Assembly: GCA_947452905.1 (NCBI GenBank)
Contig: CANGEP010000010.1
Span: 23,756-87,755, forward strand
Direction: 5' to 3'
Source of the DNA: Bacteroidota bacterium
GTDB lineage: Bacteria > Bacteroidota > Bacteroidia > Chitinophagales > Chitinophagaceae
Length of the DNA stretch: 64,000 bases
The notes under the pieces are model-generated. The model searched no databases. It saw only the letters and a program-made list of their open reading frames with translations, and was not told the DNA's origin. Shown here one piece after another: positions 63,099-64,000 of the stretch (its first letter is position 1; each line of letters starts with the position of its first letter). Both the position numbers and the translations under genes were made by a program.

Positions 63099-63956
63099 CT
63101 ATTTATAGTTTGCTGCGAAACTTTGAGTTAAAGTAAATCCAGACTCATCGATACCATATGTAATACCATCGATTCTTGTAGTGAATACGTTGTACATAAT
63201 GATCGCGATAGCAGAAGTACCAATACCCAATGCTGTATTATACAAGGCCTCAGAGATACCTTGAGATAATTCACGTGCAGCTTCACCACCACCTTCTTCA
63301 CCTAATTTAGAGAAAGAACGAATCATACCTAATACCGTACCAAACAAACCTAATAAGGTAGCTACTGATGCGATAGTTGATAAGAATACTAAGTTCTTTT
63401 CTAACATTGGTAATTCCAATGCAGTTGCTTCTTCAATTTCTTTTTGAATGTTTAATACTTTTTGATCAGTATCTAATTCTGTATTAGAAATCATCTCTTT
63501 GTATTTCTTCAAACCAGATTTCATTACATTACCTACAGAACCTTTTTGTTTGTCACACTCAGCGATAGCTTTATCCACTTCTTTGTTCGCTAAATGGAAT
63601 TGTACTTTACGGATGAACTCAGTGTTGCTTCCAGTACCTGCTGCTTTAGCAACAGTTAATAATCTTTCAATTACAAATGTTAACACCACTAATAAGCTAC
63701 CAATCAAAATAGGCACGATGATACCACCTTCGTACATTTTTGTGAAAGTTCCCTTAGGTCCTTTGTGTGAAGGCCAGAAACCACCACTAGGATCGGGGTT
63801 AGTAAAATTACTTGCGTTACCTAACACAAAGCGCCAGATAACATAGCCTGCTACGATACAAGCGATAGGTGCTAAAGTTGCAATCAAGTTGCCGCCTTTT
63901 TGCGGCTGTGCTGCTGTTTTTGATGCAGCGGTTGCAGTTGGTTTAGTCTCAGCCAT
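63099..63956 (-). CDS. ExbB/TolQ/MotA-family proton channel protein
   Basis: 285 residues with three membrane helices. The first pair lies at about 25-45 and 78-98 around a loop with DPSGGFWPSHKGPKG. A long cytosolic segment (about 100-190) follows, and the conserved third block LSTIASVATLLGLFGTVLGMIRSFSKLGEEGG and ISEALYNTALGIGTSAIAIIMYNVF line the channel. It is the first gene of the exbB-exbD-exbD-tonB operon that energises TonB-dependent receptors. The region upstream runs off the window, so its promoter may be outside. Confidence 0.94.
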   Translation of the reverse strand: MAETKPTATAASKTAAQPQKGGNLIATLAPIACIVAGYVIWRFVLGNASNFTNPDPSGGFWPSHKGPKGTFTKMYEGGIIVPILIGSLLVVLTFVIERLLTVAKAAGTGSNTEFIRKVQFHLANKEVDKAIAECDKQKGSVGNVMKSGLKKYKEMISNTELDTDQKVLNIQKEIEEATALELPMLEKNLVFLSTIASVATLLGLFGTVLGMIRSFSKLGEEGGGEAARELSQGISEALYNTALGIGTSAIAIIMYNVFTTRIDGITYGIDESGFTLTQSFAANYK

Positions 63957-64000
63957 GATTCAATTGATTTTTGGTTTTAAATAAAAATTTATAAAAGAAT

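Overview
The window looks like chromosomal DNA of a Bacteroidota bacterium, most likely in or near the Chitinophagaceae. It is AT-rich. It carries SusC/SusD, a split transketolase N-terminal subunit, a fused GldF-GldG gliding protein, a bacterial geranylgeranylglyceryl phosphate synthase homologue and a LytS/LytTR pair. Several promoters fit the Bacteroidota type, TTG - about 20 bp - TAnnTTTG. I found no rRNA, tRNA, CRISPR array or transposase gene.

Layout. 1-19 kb is mostly housekeeping: a cut-off membrane protein, a secreted protein of unknown role, LD-carboxypeptidase, metG, a GMC oxidoreductase with its small subunit, B12-dependent ribonucleotide reductase, GGGP synthase, a two-component pair, dxs, scpA, an EamA transporter, frr and the transketolase N-terminal subunit. 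At 19.09-19.44 kb lies a non-coding 348-bp element made of three 102-103-bp tandem repeats inside 28-29-bp terminal inverted repeats. It sits where the transketolase C-terminal subunit would be expected and supplies the last codons of the next gene. 19.4-37 kb holds an FtsX-type permease with rbfA, an MsbA-like exporter, a DksA-type protein with a long Lys/Ala/Pro-rich tail, ileS, lspA, terC, gldFG, iscS-iscU-iscA, methylmalonyl-CoA epimerase, acpP-fabF-rnc and a YcxB-like protein.

37.1-41.4 kb is a compact sucrose cassette: SLC45-like MFS permease, PfkB fructokinase and amylosucrase. Together they would import sucrose, polymerise its glucose part into alpha-glucan and phosphorylate the released fructose. 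41.5-58.3 kb is the main accessory region. A LacI-type regulator is divergent from susC-susD, which are followed by two tandem giant lipoproteins (about 1,105-1,108 residues) with FG-GAP/VCBS repeats and an ASPIC/UnbV domain. Beyond a convergent gene lie a small secreted protein, a vanadium-haloperoxidase-like lipoprotein and an outer-membrane barrel. This is the best candidate for an undescribed surface system; no glycoside hydrolase is inside it, although a sialidase follows the regulator.

58.3-64 kb contains the sialidase, mnmE and an exbB-exbD-exbD-tonB operon that could energise SusC-type receptors. Intrinsic terminators separate many units (nrdJ, the MsbA-like gene/dksA, iscA, acpP/fabF, amylosucrase/barrel, susD/VCBS, tonB/mnmE). 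Several convergent genes overlap by 4-14 bp.
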